Shown: positions 1 to 8,800, counted from the first letter of the stretch. The stretch: DNA of 64,000 nt from Hyphococcus aureus (GCF_042643165.1 NZ_JBHRSH010000001.1:558001-622000), one strand, 5' to 3'. Program-made: numbers and translations. The notes: generated from the letters alone by a model not told the origin.

Positions 1-1048
1 TATCGAAAGCGGGCGTCAGGGTCCAATCGCCTTTACGATCCATGATGAAAGCGAAGTTTTTGACGTGATCGTCCTGATTGCAGCCGACCAGATTGAAGAT
101 GACGCGCCTGAACTGCTCCTCGACATCGGCTTTGGCGATGTCGAGCTGGCGCATGGTCATGAATAATTGTTCGTATGAGTATTGGCCGCTCTCATAATAG
201 TCGAAATGCGCCAGCGCGGCGAAAGACTGGACGAATTTCTTGCCGCCCTTCTCATCGCGATCGTAGCGGCGGGTCATAAAGTGGTTGCGCCCGTTCTCGG
301 AGAAGAGCCGGCACTCGGTCATGTCAATGCCGCATTCCTTCGCCATCAGGTAATAGCTGTATTCGAGCAAGCCATATCCGGCCGGATCGGCGACGCCCCA
401 ATCGCCGCTGAAGGCGACCCCGTCGAATTTGATGAGCCAATGCTCGAAGCCGGGCGCAAGATCGAGCTGGCCTGAACGGACTTGTTTTGTATTAGGATCG
501 AAGGCGATAACAGCTTTCGCGCGGGCTCCGCCAGCTGACGTGCCGACGCTCAGGATGTCGAGCAGCGCTTTTTCTTCCTTGCCGGCTGCGAATTTCGTAT
601 CGAGCGTTTGCCTGTCCGCAAACGCCATGGAGGCGAGCTCGATCAAATCTTGGATCTCAACGAGTTTGTCTTTCGCGGTGTCGGCGCCGAGACTGGGTTC
701 ATATTCGAGCGCGCCCATGCCCCGGCGCCCGGTATAGCATAGCCGGTCGACCGCGTTGAACTGGTCAGCGCGCCGCCCGGTTTTGGCAAGCCAGATATCA
801 ATGAGACGATTGCCATATTTGTCGGGCAGACTGTCCGCGAGCAATCCGGGCAGGCCGTGGAAGGAGCGTGGATGGAGATCGCGGAACTGATAAATACGTC
901 CTGCACGCACGGGCATGTGCAGCGGCGCCGGTTCAATGCCGAATGGCGCAAAGTCCGGATCATATTCGAAACGCGCAAATTGCTCGCCCTCATCCATGGA
1001 GACATAACCGATCGCCGTCCCCCAGAGTTTGACGGTGGCCGTCGTCAC
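1..1048 (-). CDS. hipA: HipA-type serine/threonine kinase toxin (3' end cut by window edge)
   Basis: Toxin kinase of a HipBA toxin-antitoxin pair; in the family it phosphorylates glutamyl-tRNA synthetase or related targets and halts growth. About 349 codons are present and the frame stays open from a GTG at 1048 to the window edge. The N-terminal couple-domain motif FHGLPGLLADSLPDKYGN is visible. The kinase part shows a FMTRRYDRD stretch, the catalytic QDDHVKNFAF motif and the metal-binding MDRKGDW...PAFD region. The GTG overlaps the hipB stop by 4 bp (GTGA), so translation is coupled. Full-length HipA proteins are about 400-440 residues, so only the C-terminal tail is missing. Confidence 0.9.
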   Translation of the reverse strand, partial: MTTATVKLWGTAIGYVSMDEGEQFARFEYDPDFAPFGIEPAPLHMPVRAGRIYQFRDLHPRSFHGLPGLLADSLPDKYGNRLIDIWLAKTGRRADQFNAVDRLCYTGRRGMGALEYEPSLGADTAKDKLVEIQDLIELASMAFADRQTLDTKFAAGKEEKALLDILSVGTSAGGARAKAVIAFDPNTKQVRSGQLDLAPGFEHWLIKFDGVAFSGDWGVADPAGYGLLEYSYYLMAKECGIDMTECRLFSENGRNHFMTRRYDRDEKGGKKFVQSFAALAHFDYYESGQYSYEQLFMTMRQLDIAKADVEEQFRRVIFNLVGCNQDDHVKNFAFIMDRKGDWTLTPAFD

Positions 1049-1383
1049 AAGGTTTCATCCCCCCATACGATTCCCGCCGATCCTTCGGACAGCTTTGACC
1101 GCTTGCGCGATGCGCCTCGCGCTTCAGCCATCGGTGAATTGAAATTCTCCGGCAGCAGCGCCTCGACGGCGGATGTCATGTTGAGGGCTTTCAGGATCTT
1201 CAGCCAGGATTCCAGCTGGCTGTCCTGCCCCCCTTCAATCCGCCGTAACGTGGCGACGCCGATGCCGGCCTCTTCAGCGAGGCCGGTCTGGGCAAGGCCC
1301 TGCTGTTTACGGATGCGCGCCAGACGCTCGCCTAGCTCTTTCAGGATCGCCGGTTCCGGGGTCAGCGCATTGATTCTCATCAT
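1045..1383 (-). CDS. hipB: HipB-like XRE-family antitoxin
   Basis: 112-residue helix-turn-helix protein. The XRE domain is at residues 15-70, with a GLAQTGLAEEAGIGVATLRRIEG-type recognition region and the following WLKILKALN helix. It should neutralise the HipA kinase and repress its own promoter. It lies upstream of hipA with a 4-bp overlap. Four copies of a palindrome occupy the DNA upstream, one covering the start codon, as expected for autoregulation. Assignment rests on the HTH domain plus the HipA neighbour. Confidence 0.85.
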   Translation of the reverse strand: MMRINALTPEPAILKELGERLARIRKQQGLAQTGLAEEAGIGVATLRRIEGGQDSQLESWLKILKALNMTSAVEALLPENFNSPMAEARGASRKRSKLSEGSAGIVWGDETL

Positions 1384-1537
1384 ATCACCTTTGATCGAAA
1401 AATAGGAATATTGGCCTATTTCATATCACAATTGATATATCGAAGGAAGGGCTTAAGGCAAAGTAAAACACTCAAAAAGAATATCAATTATGATATGATA
1501 ATGGCACTATCGCCATAAATGCCATCACAATTGATAT
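1382..1537. promoter_or_regulatory. hipBA operator array: four ATATCA-N4-TGATAT palindromes
   Basis: Perfect 16-bp sites lie at 1423-1438 and 1481-1496. Variants lie at 1382-1397 (ATATCA-CCTT-TGATCG) and 1522-1537 (half-site ATCA then CAAT-TGATAT). Start-to-start distances are 41, 58 and 41 bp. The leftmost copy overlaps the hipB start codon and the rightmost reaches the copG stop codon. HipB dimers bind operator arrays upstream of hipBA in E. coli, although the half-site differs. Binding here is inferred from position and symmetry. Confidence 0.7.
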
Positions 1538-1980
1538 TACGATTCGCCCTTTGGCCACGCTTCACCGTGGGAAGTCCCATCCGGGCGCATCCGGGCGGAA
1601 AGCAGGTCATCGCCGATAATTTTGCCGGCGACCTGCTCGATGAAATAGTCGAACCGCTTTCGGCCGAGATTATGGGCGATATCGCGCTCGCCTTCCGGCA
1701 GCGGGTCGGTGCGCGTCAGCCAGTAAAACACATATTGTCCGAGCGTTTCGAGGATGATCGCCGTGTCGCGCTCGACAGCGCCTTGCCTCAGATCGATAGC
1801 GTCGAGCCGCTCCAAGATGGCCGCTTCACGCCCGGCTTTTGCGTCGGGATCGAAATAGCAGCGCAGCGCCTCCTCGACGATGGCGGATTGCGTGACGCGA
1901 GGGGCTTGCGCGGCATTGTCTAGGTCCGCCCAGACGCGATCGCTTAACCTTACATGAACGCGGCGCTTCACCATGCTCAA
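1537..1980 (-). CDS. CopG/ribbon-helix-helix family protein next to traG
   Basis: 147 residues. The N-terminal KRRVHVRLSDRVWADLDNAA stretch, followed by TQSAIVEEALRCYF, fits a ribbon-helix-helix DNA-binding fold. The rest is an uncharacterised C-terminal extension found in proteins that follow traG in Ti/ICE-type transfer loci. The start overlaps the traG stop by 4 bp, so the two are co-translated. In many such loci trbB and the mating-pair genes come next; here hipBA follows instead. Likely a local regulator of transfer genes. Confidence 0.7.
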   Translation of the reverse strand: MSMVKRRVHVRLSDRVWADLDNAAQAPRVTQSAIVEEALRCYFDPDAKAGREAAILERLDAIDLRQGAVERDTAIILETLGQYVFYWLTRTDPLPEGERDIAHNLGRKRFDYFIEQVAGKIIGDDLLSARMRPDGTSHGEAWPKGES

Positions 1981-3971
1981 AAGTCCGGCAACAAATTTTT
2001 GTCCACGCGATCAAGGGCGGCGGCGCGTCTTACGCGCTCCGCGGATTCCTTGCGGGCGTGATCGCCAGCGCTATCGGCAAAATCTTCTTCCGACAATTCC
2101 CGGTCAGACTTTTCATCTTCGCCGTCAATTTTCCTTTCGGCGTCCTCCAGGCCGGGCGTGAGCTGCGGCTCCCGGCCGCCCTCATCGCTGCCTGACGGAA
2201 GCGCCGCATCGTCATTCGCAAGACGCCGGCCTGTTCTCCGGCAATCTGACGCCCAATCGTCAGGACGCGAAGCCGGCAGCATTGGCGCCGACGGCGGCGC
2301 GCCGGTTCGTTCGGTGAAATTCGCATCCTCGTAATAGCGAAGCTTCTTCGCCTTGATAGGCGGCGCGCCGGAGATCATGACTACGGCGTCATCGGGCGGC
2401 AATTGCATGACTTCGCCGGGCGTGATGAGGGCGCGCTGCGTCTCCTGACTCGACACCATGACATGCGACAACCACGGCGCGAGACGATGACCCGCATAGT
2501 TGCGTTGCGCGCGTTGCTCCGTCGCAGTCCCGAGCGCATCCGAAATACGCTTCGCTGTCCGCTCGTCATTGGTGGCGAACGCAACGCGCACATGGCAATT
2601 GTCGAGGATCGAATTGTTCAGTCCGTAAGATTTCTCGATCTGATTTAGAGATTGCGCGATCAAAAAAGCGCGCACGCCGTAGCCCGCCATGAAGGCGAGC
2701 GCCGACTCGAAGAAATCGAGCCGGCCGAGCGCCGGGAACTCGTCGAGCATCATCAGGACGCGCCGCCTCCCCTTTTCGCCGGGAAGGGTCTCCGTGAGGC
2801 GCCGGCCGATCTGATTGAGGATGAGCCGCACCAGCGGCTTCGTCCGGGAGATATCGGATGGCGGCACGACAAGAAAGAGCGAGGCAGGTCGGTCGCTTTC
2901 GATGAGATCCGCGATGCGCCAGTCACTCGCAGCCGTAACGTGTGCGACAACGGGATCGCGATAAAGCCCGAGAAAGCTCATCGCCGTCGAGAGAACGCCC
3001 GAGCGTTCATTCTCCGATTTGTTCAGCAATTCGCGCGCCGCTTGCGCGACCACGGGATGCGCGCGCGGCGCCGCATCGGTCCCGATATGGTTTGTCGACA
3101 TCATCAATTTCAGGGTCGTCTCGAAACTGCGGTGCGGATCGGAGAGAAACACTGCGCATCCGGCGAGCGTCTTCTCTGATCCCGCATAGAGGACATGGAG
3201 AATGACGCCCACAAGCAGCGCGTGGCCGGTCTTCTCCCAATGGTTCCGGCGTTCGAGCGAGCCTTCGGGATCGACAAGTACATCTGCGATATTCTGAACG
3301 TCGCGCACTTCGTTTTCGCCGCGGCGCACTTCCAGCAAGGGATTATACCGCGCTGACGATGGATTCGTCGGATCGAACAAAAGACAATGAGAAAATCGCG
3401 AGCGCCAACCCGCAGTCAGCGTCCAGTTCTCGCCCTTGATATCGTGAATAACGGCGCTTTCAGTCCAGGACAGCAAGGTCGGCACCACGAGTCCGACGCC
3501 CTTGCCGGAGCGCGTCGGCGCAAAGGCCATGACATGTTCTGGCCCGTCATGTCGCAGATAGTCGGATTTCCAGCGCCCAAGAAATACGCCGTCCGGTTTC
3601 AAAAGGCCCGCTTCCTCGACATCACGCGTTTTCGCCCAGCGCGCAGAGCCGTAGGTCGTTACGAATTTCTGTGCGCGTGCTCGCCAGAGCGATCCCGCGA
3701 TCGCAGCCGCTGCGCCAAGAAAGCCGCCGCCGGCCGTCATGATACCTGCGCGGTTGAAGACTTCCGGCGCGTAAGCCTCGTAGGCATACCACCATTGGAA
3801 TAGCCGCCATGGTTTATAGACTGGCGTATCGAACAGTGTGAACCATGGCGCGCCGAGGCGTGGCTGAAACCCCAATTCGTAAGCGGTCCATTGGGTCGCG
3901 GCCCAGAGCGCGCCTGCGATAATTATCGCGACGATGAGGAACTGTCCGATCAGTAATTTCGTTGGCGTCAT
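1977..3971 (-). CDS. traG: Type IV coupling protein TraG/VirD4
   Basis: Inner-membrane ATPase that docks the relaxase-DNA complex to the type IV secretion channel during conjugation. 664 residues. Two N-terminal membrane segments are visible (about 5-25, and a second around 75-95). Walker A is APTRSGKGVGLVVP, Walker B is VLMMLDEFPALG. A basic/acidic C-terminal tail of about 100 residues follows the ATPase, as usual for VirD4-like proteins. It follows the relaxase gene after 84 bp on the same strand and overlaps copG. Confidence 0.93.
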   Translation of the reverse strand: MTPTKLLIGQFLIVAIIIAGALWAATQWTAYELGFQPRLGAPWFTLFDTPVYKPWRLFQWWYAYEAYAPEVFNRAGIMTAGGGFLGAAAAIAGSLWRARAQKFVTTYGSARWAKTRDVEEAGLLKPDGVFLGRWKSDYLRHDGPEHVMAFAPTRSGKGVGLVVPTLLSWTESAVIHDIKGENWTLTAGWRSRFSHCLLFDPTNPSSARYNPLLEVRRGENEVRDVQNIADVLVDPEGSLERRNHWEKTGHALLVGVILHVLYAGSEKTLAGCAVFLSDPHRSFETTLKLMMSTNHIGTDAAPRAHPVVAQAARELLNKSENERSGVLSTAMSFLGLYRDPVVAHVTAASDWRIADLIESDRPASLFLVVPPSDISRTKPLVRLILNQIGRRLTETLPGEKGRRRVLMMLDEFPALGRLDFFESALAFMAGYGVRAFLIAQSLNQIEKSYGLNNSILDNCHVRVAFATNDERTAKRISDALGTATEQRAQRNYAGHRLAPWLSHVMVSSQETQRALITPGEVMQLPPDDAVVMISGAPPIKAKKLRYYEDANFTERTGAPPSAPMLPASRPDDWASDCRRTGRRLANDDAALPSGSDEGGREPQLTPGLEDAERKIDGEDEKSDRELSEEDFADSAGDHARKESAERVRRAAALDRVDKNLLPDF

Positions 3972-4055
3972 GGCGCCATGATCGGATAACGATCGACGGC
4001 ATCCTAGTCAGGAAACTTGCAACATCTCGCAAAACCCTCTCCGCGACGCTCGCAG

Positions 4056-5987
4056 TTACCGGCTAATCCCTCGCCCAGCGCCGATCCGCCAGCCAATTCC
4101 GCTCCGCGTCCGATGCAAGACTATCGCCTGTCCCCGAACGCGCTCCAACTCCGGCCGCCAGGGAACAAGCGTGAACTCCTTCGCCCGGGCGACAAGCGCG
4201 AAACGTCCCTGACTGAGATCGACCGGCCTCTCATAGACGCCCTCGAACGGAACACTCGCCGTCACGGCGCGATAAGCCTTGCCGGTCCGTCGCGCTTCTC
4301 TCGCCGCGGCGCTCTCTAGCTCTTCAGCCGCGAGCTTTTCTCTTACTTCTGGCGTGATCCCGCCGGCTTCCTCGGACCACAGGCCTTCCCATTTCAAAAA
4401 CGCCGCGCGTCTTGCGCGCGCGGCGACGATGTCGGCGCCCAATCCGGCTTCACCGAACTCCTTCTCGTCGGCGTCGTCGAGCCAGACCGGCGCGCGGGCA
4501 GTGATCTGGGCGTCAATATCGATCCAGGATTTGACGACCACATACGCGCCGCCGCTGCGGACGGCTTCATGGCGCGCCGCGTCTCGCAGATAATCTTCGC
4601 CGATGCGCCATGACCCGTCCGCTTCGCGCATGACAAGTTCGGCGCGGCGGAGCGCTTCGAGCCGCCGTTTGTGCGCTTCGATGAAAACACTGCTGGCGGA
4701 CGGATCGTCCGCTTCGTGCAGCGCGCTTGAGTAAATTCCGCGATTGAGCGCCGCGATGCGCGCGATAGTCCGGTCGGATGCAAGCGGTTTCGCTTCGCGC
4801 TTTCGCAATTCGACAATGGCGCCTTTCGGGGGCAGCGCGCCGGGCGGAAGCGCTCCGGCGGAAACGCGCCAGAATTTTCCTTCGCCTGCCTCCACAATCA
4901 GAAATCTCGTGTCGCGCATTTCATCGTCGGGCGCGCTTGCGGCGACGCGGGCGACGAGTTTCGCCGGCGCGCCGTCACCGTATATCGCGACATCGCGCGC
5001 CGCGACCTCTTTGCCGGCCGCCGCTGCTATGGAGCGGATGATATCGCGTTCCATCGCCTTTTTGCGCAAACGTTCTTCCCAGCCACTGACGAGGCGCCAT
5101 TTCGCAGCGCCTTCCATCACCGCAAGTCCAAGGCTTTCGAGCATTTTCAGGCGCCGCAGGCGCAGGGTTCGCTCGAACTGTCCGGCGGCGCCGGAGGCAG
5201 GCGCGATATCGAGCACGCCGCCGCGCGCGAGCGATGCAAGCTCCCGGTCGATGCTCGTAAAGCGTTCCGCCTCAACCTCGCGCGCCCGGGCGCTCGCGAT
5301 TTCAAGATCGCGGCGAGGCCCGAGCCGTTCGAGCGCGATCTCCTGCGCCCGCGCTCGAAGACCGCGGGTCAGATAGTCCCGCGCGATAACAAGATCACGA
5401 CCGTGCGCGTCCCTGCCGCGGATGACGACATGGGTATGGGGATGGCCGGTGTTCCAGTGATCGACCGCGACCCAATCGAGCCTTGTTCCGAGATCCTTCT
5501 CGGCCCCAGCCATCACCTCGCGCGTATAGACCTTGAGGTCGCCGAACTTCTCGCCGTCTTCGGGCGAGAGGATGATGCGGAACTGGTGCGGGTCATGTTC
5601 CGACCGCGCGAGGAAGTCATTTTCGTCAAACTTTTCCCGGTCGCGGTTATAGAGTTCGCCGCCGTCACCATTGCGTTCTACGCCGTCGCGCTGGATGTAT
5701 TTGACATGGGCGCGGAAGGCCGCACGGCCGATGCCTTTCCCTGCCCGCGCGATATGCGTCTTGACGATGACGCGCCGCATCCGGAATTTCGCGAAAGGGG
5801 TGCCGCGCATCTGCGCCATGCGCGCGGCGGCGCTTCCGCGCCCGATGCGTTCGCCGGAAAACCGGGTCTTTCGTTTCGGTTTGGCGAGACGCTTGGCGGC
5901 GCGTTTTATGCGGGCGCCGTAGCGTTTCGCGGCGGACCTGCCGCGATCGCCGGGCCGGCCGAGCCGGGGCTTGAACTCGTCGTTCAT
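4056..5987 (-). CDS. VirD2-type conjugative relaxase with DUF3363 region
   Basis: 643 residues. It nicks oriT and pilots the transferred strand. The N-terminus is very basic (residues 1-75). The histidine triad motif DHWNTGHPHTHVVIRG marks the metal site, and YIQRDG upstream fits the relaxase core. The RFASxD-like region SERFTSIDRELASLARGG and the long helical C-terminal half match the DUF3363 relaxase family on alphaproteobacterial ICEs. The nucleophilic tyrosine was not pinned down. It is followed by traG on the same strand. Confidence 0.88.
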   Translation of the reverse strand: MNDEFKPRLGRPGDRGRSAAKRYGARIKRAAKRLAKPKRKTRFSGERIGRGSAAARMAQMRGTPFAKFRMRRVIVKTHIARAGKGIGRAAFRAHVKYIQRDGVERNGDGGELYNRDREKFDENDFLARSEHDPHQFRIILSPEDGEKFGDLKVYTREVMAGAEKDLGTRLDWVAVDHWNTGHPHTHVVIRGRDAHGRDLVIARDYLTRGLRARAQEIALERLGPRRDLEIASARAREVEAERFTSIDRELASLARGGVLDIAPASGAAGQFERTLRLRRLKMLESLGLAVMEGAAKWRLVSGWEERLRKKAMERDIIRSIAAAAGKEVAARDVAIYGDGAPAKLVARVAASAPDDEMRDTRFLIVEAGEGKFWRVSAGALPPGALPPKGAIVELRKREAKPLASDRTIARIAALNRGIYSSALHEADDPSASSVFIEAHKRRLEALRRAELVMREADGSWRIGEDYLRDAARHEAVRSGGAYVVVKSWIDIDAQITARAPVWLDDADEKEFGEAGLGADIVAARARRAAFLKWEGLWSEEAGGITPEVREKLAAEELESAAAREARRTGKAYRAVTASVPFEGVYERPVDLSQGRFALVARAKEFTLVPWRPELERVRGQAIVLHRTRSGIGWRIGAGRGISR

Positions 5988-6211
5988 CTAAAACATTGCA
6001 GGAAATGATGACGCCATCAATTCTCTCCCGGAATCAACCGCTTCTTCGAGTCGCAGCGCCACAAGGTTATCAGCATGGCGCCGAATTCCAGATGTGCAGA
6101 CAATCACTTAGGCGCCTCTTGGCGCCGGTGCTTTCATCTTGCCCTCCGGGGGCGCTTATCGATCCCTTTGCAACGCTTTCAATTCATTTGGAACGCTCTC
6201 TATGCAGAGCT
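5988..6211. other. Intergenic region upstream of relaxase, candidate oriT
   Basis: 224 bp between traF and the relaxase, without a convincing gene. It contains a GGCGCC-TCTT-GGCGCC inverted repeat (6111-6126) and several short repeats. In this element family oriT usually lies next to the relaxase gene, and hairpins flank the nick site. No nic consensus was recognised, so the oriT call is positional inference only. Confidence 0.3.
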
Positions 6212-6709
6212 TCAATCCACGCGGAAGAGGAGGCGCGCGCGGCCTAACAAATTTTTCCGGTTTTCCGCGCCGAAGTAACGTCCGTCCAGCGAGCGCGGAT
6301 GATTGTTAATAAGAAAAACCTGATCCGCCTGAAGCGTAATGCACTCCTCCCACCGCGGAAGTTTTCCGCCTGCGCTGTCAGCGTCAAGCGCAATCGCAGA
6401 TAGGGTTTCGTTGATGAACACTTTCTCTTCGGTGCGGCAGATTTCATCGCCTTCCGACGCGGCGACGCGTTTGATGATCGGCCAGCCTTCCTCGAGATAG
6501 CCGTTCTCGGCGATCCATTTCACGGTCTCTGACTCTCCCGAAAGCGCGGCCCAATCTCCGGTTTTTATTTCGGATTTCGTAATGAGATAGAGGCCTTTCG
6601 GCGCGCTTTCGGTGCGATTCCAGATCACAGTCGCGCCTGGGGGGAAGGCCGCAACCGCCGCCATCCCGGCGGCGGCGGCGATCGCGATTGCAAGGGCCGC
6701 CCCCTTCAC
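6212..6709 (-). CDS. traF: Conjugative-transfer signal peptidase TraF (S26 family)
   Basis: 165 residues with an N-terminal membrane segment (residues 4-24). The S26 serine is in ESAPKGLYLI and the general-base lysine in IIKRVAASEGDEIC. The C-terminal box is VFLINNHPRSLDGRYFG. TraF peptidases mature the pilin of P-type and Ti-type conjugation systems. The start overlaps the upstream HTH gene by 4 bp. It precedes the relaxase after the 224-bp gap. Confidence 0.88.
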   Translation of the reverse strand: MKGAALAIAIAAAAGMAAVAAFPPGATVIWNRTESAPKGLYLITKSEIKTGDWAALSGESETVKWIAENGYLEEGWPIIKRVAASEGDEICRTEEKVFINETLSAIALDADSAGGKLPRWEECITLQADQVFLINNHPRSLDGRYFGAENRKNLLGRARLLFRVD

Positions 6710-6945
6710 CGCACCCTCGTCGCGGTGTCCTGAAACTGACGGCTTTCGGACCAGGCATCGAGGTCGCTCTCCAGATATTTGACCCTTCCGCCATGTTTGC
6801 GATAGCGCGGCCCGCCGCCGACCCAGCGATAGTGATCGAGGGTCGAACGTTTAAGCCCGAGATAATCCGCCGCTTCGGCGACGCTCAAAAATTTGCACCG
6901 TGCTTTATCGACTTCATCGTCCTTGCCGTCTTCCTGCGTCATCAT
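6706..6945 (-). CDS. Small excisionase/MerR-type helix-turn-helix protein
   Basis: About 79 residues from the chosen start. The motif FLSVAEAADYLGLKRSTLDHYR, followed by a wing GGGPRYRKHGGRVKYLESDLDAW, is the classic helix_turn_helix_17/excisionase fold. An AAGGAG ribosome-binding site (6955-6950) supports the ATG at 6945 or the next one at 6942 over an in-frame start at 6993. It overlaps traF by 4 bp. It could regulate transfer genes or act in excision; sequence alone does not decide. Confidence 0.75.
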   Translation of the reverse strand: MMTQEDGKDDEVDKARCKFLSVAEAADYLGLKRSTLDHYRWVGGGPRYRKHGGRVKYLESDLDAWSESRQFQDTATRVR

Positions 6946-7041
6946 CGCTCTCCTTGCTTCAGCGCATATCGATGCTGAAATTCTTGCAGGCAAAGCGGCG
7001 ATCGCGGCAGGGACGATCTGAATTGTCAGAAAACGTCCTTT

Positions 7042-7845
7042 CTAAAGCAGGCGCCTGTAGCCGCCGCGCATCAATTCAAGGCCCTTTTCGACGAGGCGTT
7101 TGGCGCGTTTCTTGTAGCTTTCATCGCCGTCGTCCCAGCCCCCGCAAACCTGCTCCGCGCCGAAAATCGCTTCGGCGATGCGTCTTCGCGGGACGCCTGC
7201 AAGCTCGCCGTCGAGCGCGATCAGCGCGTCACGCAGCCTGTCGGGAGCGGCCCCGCGCGGCGGTTTTTGGCGTGCGGGCAAACCTCCGCAAATCCGCCCG
7301 AATTCCTCCAGATGGCGCAAGTTTTCCGCCGCGAGATGATTTGCACGCAACATTAACGAAAAACACGCCGACTGCGGGACCGGCGCGCCGTCTGCATCGA
7401 GCGCGAGTTGCGCGACATAATAGGGAGCGCGGATGACGAGCTTGTCGCGCCGCCCGGGCGAGATCAGGAAGAATTTTTCTCCCGGGAGTTCGGTCCAGCT
7501 GAGATACGGTCCGCGTTTCGGTGCGGCGGCCCATGGCTCCGCCACTGCATCGAAGCTCGCTCGCATGACATCCGGCAGCCAGAATAGCGCCGCTTCGAAT
7601 GCAGAAAGCGCCGGGTCCGGAATAAAGTGCAGCCCGAACCCCTCCGCTACATGGCAGCGTTGATTTAGCCGACAGATGGTCGATCCGTCCGCGCGTTTCA
7701 CCACCGCCGGACGGACGGCGCCCGTGCGCCGCCGCGCGGCTTTAAGGGCCGGATCGCGGCGCTGGAACTCCCAGGCCCACCCCGGACCCGGCAGTGACAG
7801 GAGGCGATCATACGCCTCGATATTGACGCGCCAGGACCCCCGCAT
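7042..7845 (-). CDS. DUF2285 (DUF6499-type) ICE-associated protein
   Basis: About 267 residues from ATG 7845, which follows a GGGAGGGAGAGG ribosome-binding site. The N-terminal SWRVNIEAYDRLLSLPGPGWAWEFQRRDP is the hallmark of DUF6499-type ICE proteins. The C-terminal part (PPRGAAPDRLRDALIALDGELAGVPRRRIAEAIFG) is the DUF2285 region with a helix-turn-helix character. Such proteins recur between relaxase genes and DUF736 in sphingomonad and rhizobial ICEs. Biochemical role is unknown; a regulator is plausible. Confidence 0.75.
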   Translation of the reverse strand: MRGSWRVNIEAYDRLLSLPGPGWAWEFQRRDPALKAARRRTGAVRPAVVKRADGSTICRLNQRCHVAEGFGLHFIPDPALSAFEAALFWLPDVMRASFDAVAEPWAAAPKRGPYLSWTELPGEKFFLISPGRRDKLVIRAPYYVAQLALDADGAPVPQSACFSLMLRANHLAAENLRHLEEFGRICGGLPARQKPPRGAAPDRLRDALIALDGELAGVPRRRIAEAIFGAEQVCGGWDDGDESYKKRAKRLVEKGLELMRGGYRRLL

Positions 7846-7973
7846 GGCTTGCCTCTCCCTCCCTTGAAGACAGACCAGAGGACAGCGGTTCGCGATGCCG
7901 GCGATCCGCCGACATCGCCCGAAAACGATCAAATGGGTTTCAAAATCCGGGCCAACCGGACGCCCGAAGGCGC

Positions 7974-8004
7974 AAAAAATCGCCCGGATCGTTGGATCCG
8001 GGCG
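7974..8004 (-). terminator. Rho-independent terminator of the DUF736 gene
   Basis: Perfect 10-bp stem CGCCCGGATC (7981-7990) and GATCCGGGCG (7995-8004) with a 4-base loop. On the minus strand it is followed by ATTTTTTG. It lies 39 bp past the DUF736 stop codon. Confidence 0.85.
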
Positions 8005-8042
8005 ATCTCGTCAGCGGCTGAATTAACTGTCCGCCGGAAGTG

Positions 8043-8363
8043 TCAGTCTCTGGCGTTCCAGAGAATGACATGGCGGCCCTCGCCGTCTTTGACGGGCGCG
8101 AGATTCGCGTAGATTTTGCGGCCGAAAGCCGGGTCCGCGAGAGTGAGCGAGACATAGTCGCGCCCCGAAGACTTCGCGGTCCTGATCCAGCCGCCGCCGA
8201 TATCGGCGCCCCGGCGTCCGGCGTAGACCCGGTAGTCGGGCTGCGCGTCGGTTTCCTTCTCCGCATTCTTCACGATGCGGATCGGCGCCGAGAGGTTCAT
8301 CATCGCGAGCGTGCCTTCAAAGCCCGCTTCGGTTTCGTTCACATATCCAAGTGCGTTGGCCAT
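8043..8363 (-). CDS. DUF736 family protein
   Basis: 106 residues beginning MANALGYVNETEAGFEGTL, the typical DUF736 opening, with a central single-domain beta-rich fold (PDYRVYAGRRGADIGGGW; YVSLTLADPAFGRKIYANL). The family is common on alphaproteobacterial conjugative elements; its function is unknown. The gene is its own transcription unit: a terminator precedes its leader (8767-8800), another follows it (7974-8004), and a giant inverted repeat occupies its leader. The Shine-Dalgarno GGAG sits inside the base of that repeat. Confidence 0.85.
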   Translation of the reverse strand: MANALGYVNETEAGFEGTLAMMNLSAPIRIVKNAEKETDAQPDYRVYAGRRGADIGGGWIRTAKSSGRDYVSLTLADPAFGRKIYANLAPVKDGEGRHVILWNARD

Positions 8364-8366
8364 CTC

Positions 8367-8663
8367 TTCATCTCCATTTGGTTTCGTCTCCGGGGCCCCA
8401 TGCCCCGCCGACGCCGGACCGAAGGACGGGATGCGCGCCGCTGCTGAACCCAATCGGTAAATCAATGAAAGACTCAAGCGGGGCGAAGCGACAGCGGAGC
8501 ACCGGCGCCCCCAAAAAATTTGCGTCGCGAGGAAGGCGGCGAAGACGCCGGGGAAATTTTTTTGCGGGCGCCGGTTTCAGCGGCGGCGCGCCTCGTCCAG
8601 GTCCGTGAAAGGCGCGGGCGGGGCATGGGCGCCGGAGCAAAACCGAAGCGAACAGGAGATGAA
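8367..8663. repeat. Giant imperfect inverted repeat upstream of DUF736
   Basis: About 297 bp that can fold back on itself almost end to end. Paired blocks include TTCATCTCC (8367-8375) with GGAGATGAA (8655-8663); a 12-bp block at 8398-8409 with 8617-8628; GCGCGCCGC (8433-8441) with GCGGCGCGC (8583-8591); ACCGGCGCCC (8501-8510) with GGGCGCCGGT (8566-8575), continuing into AAATTT; and GCGTC (8522-8526) with GACGC (8544-8548). No credible gene lies inside. It fits a folded single-strand promoter, a long structured leader RNA, or a replication or transfer signal. Confidence 0.75.
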
Positions 8664-8766
8664 TGACCGGACGCGTTCGGATGCTCCCGTGAACGGGCGA
8701 AAGGCGCCAAGGCGCGCGCATGATGAAGCTCGTGGGAAGTCGGCGCGTCCCCGTGAATTTGCGACC

Positions 8767-8800
8767 GAAAAAACCGCCCGGCAGTCGAATTGCCGGGCGG
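8767..8800 (-). terminator. Rho-independent terminator after the ParB-like gene
   Basis: Stem CCGCCCGGCA (8774-8783) with TGCCGGGCGG (8791-8800). The minus strand then reads GGTTTTTTTC. It lies 50 bp past the stop of the ParB-like gene and separates that transcript from the DUF736 unit. Confidence 0.8.

Noticed and set aside
1423..1540. CRISPR-like repeats upstream of hipB
   Set aside because: The repeats are 16-bp palindromes with uneven spacing, no adjacent cas genes and operator-like placement.
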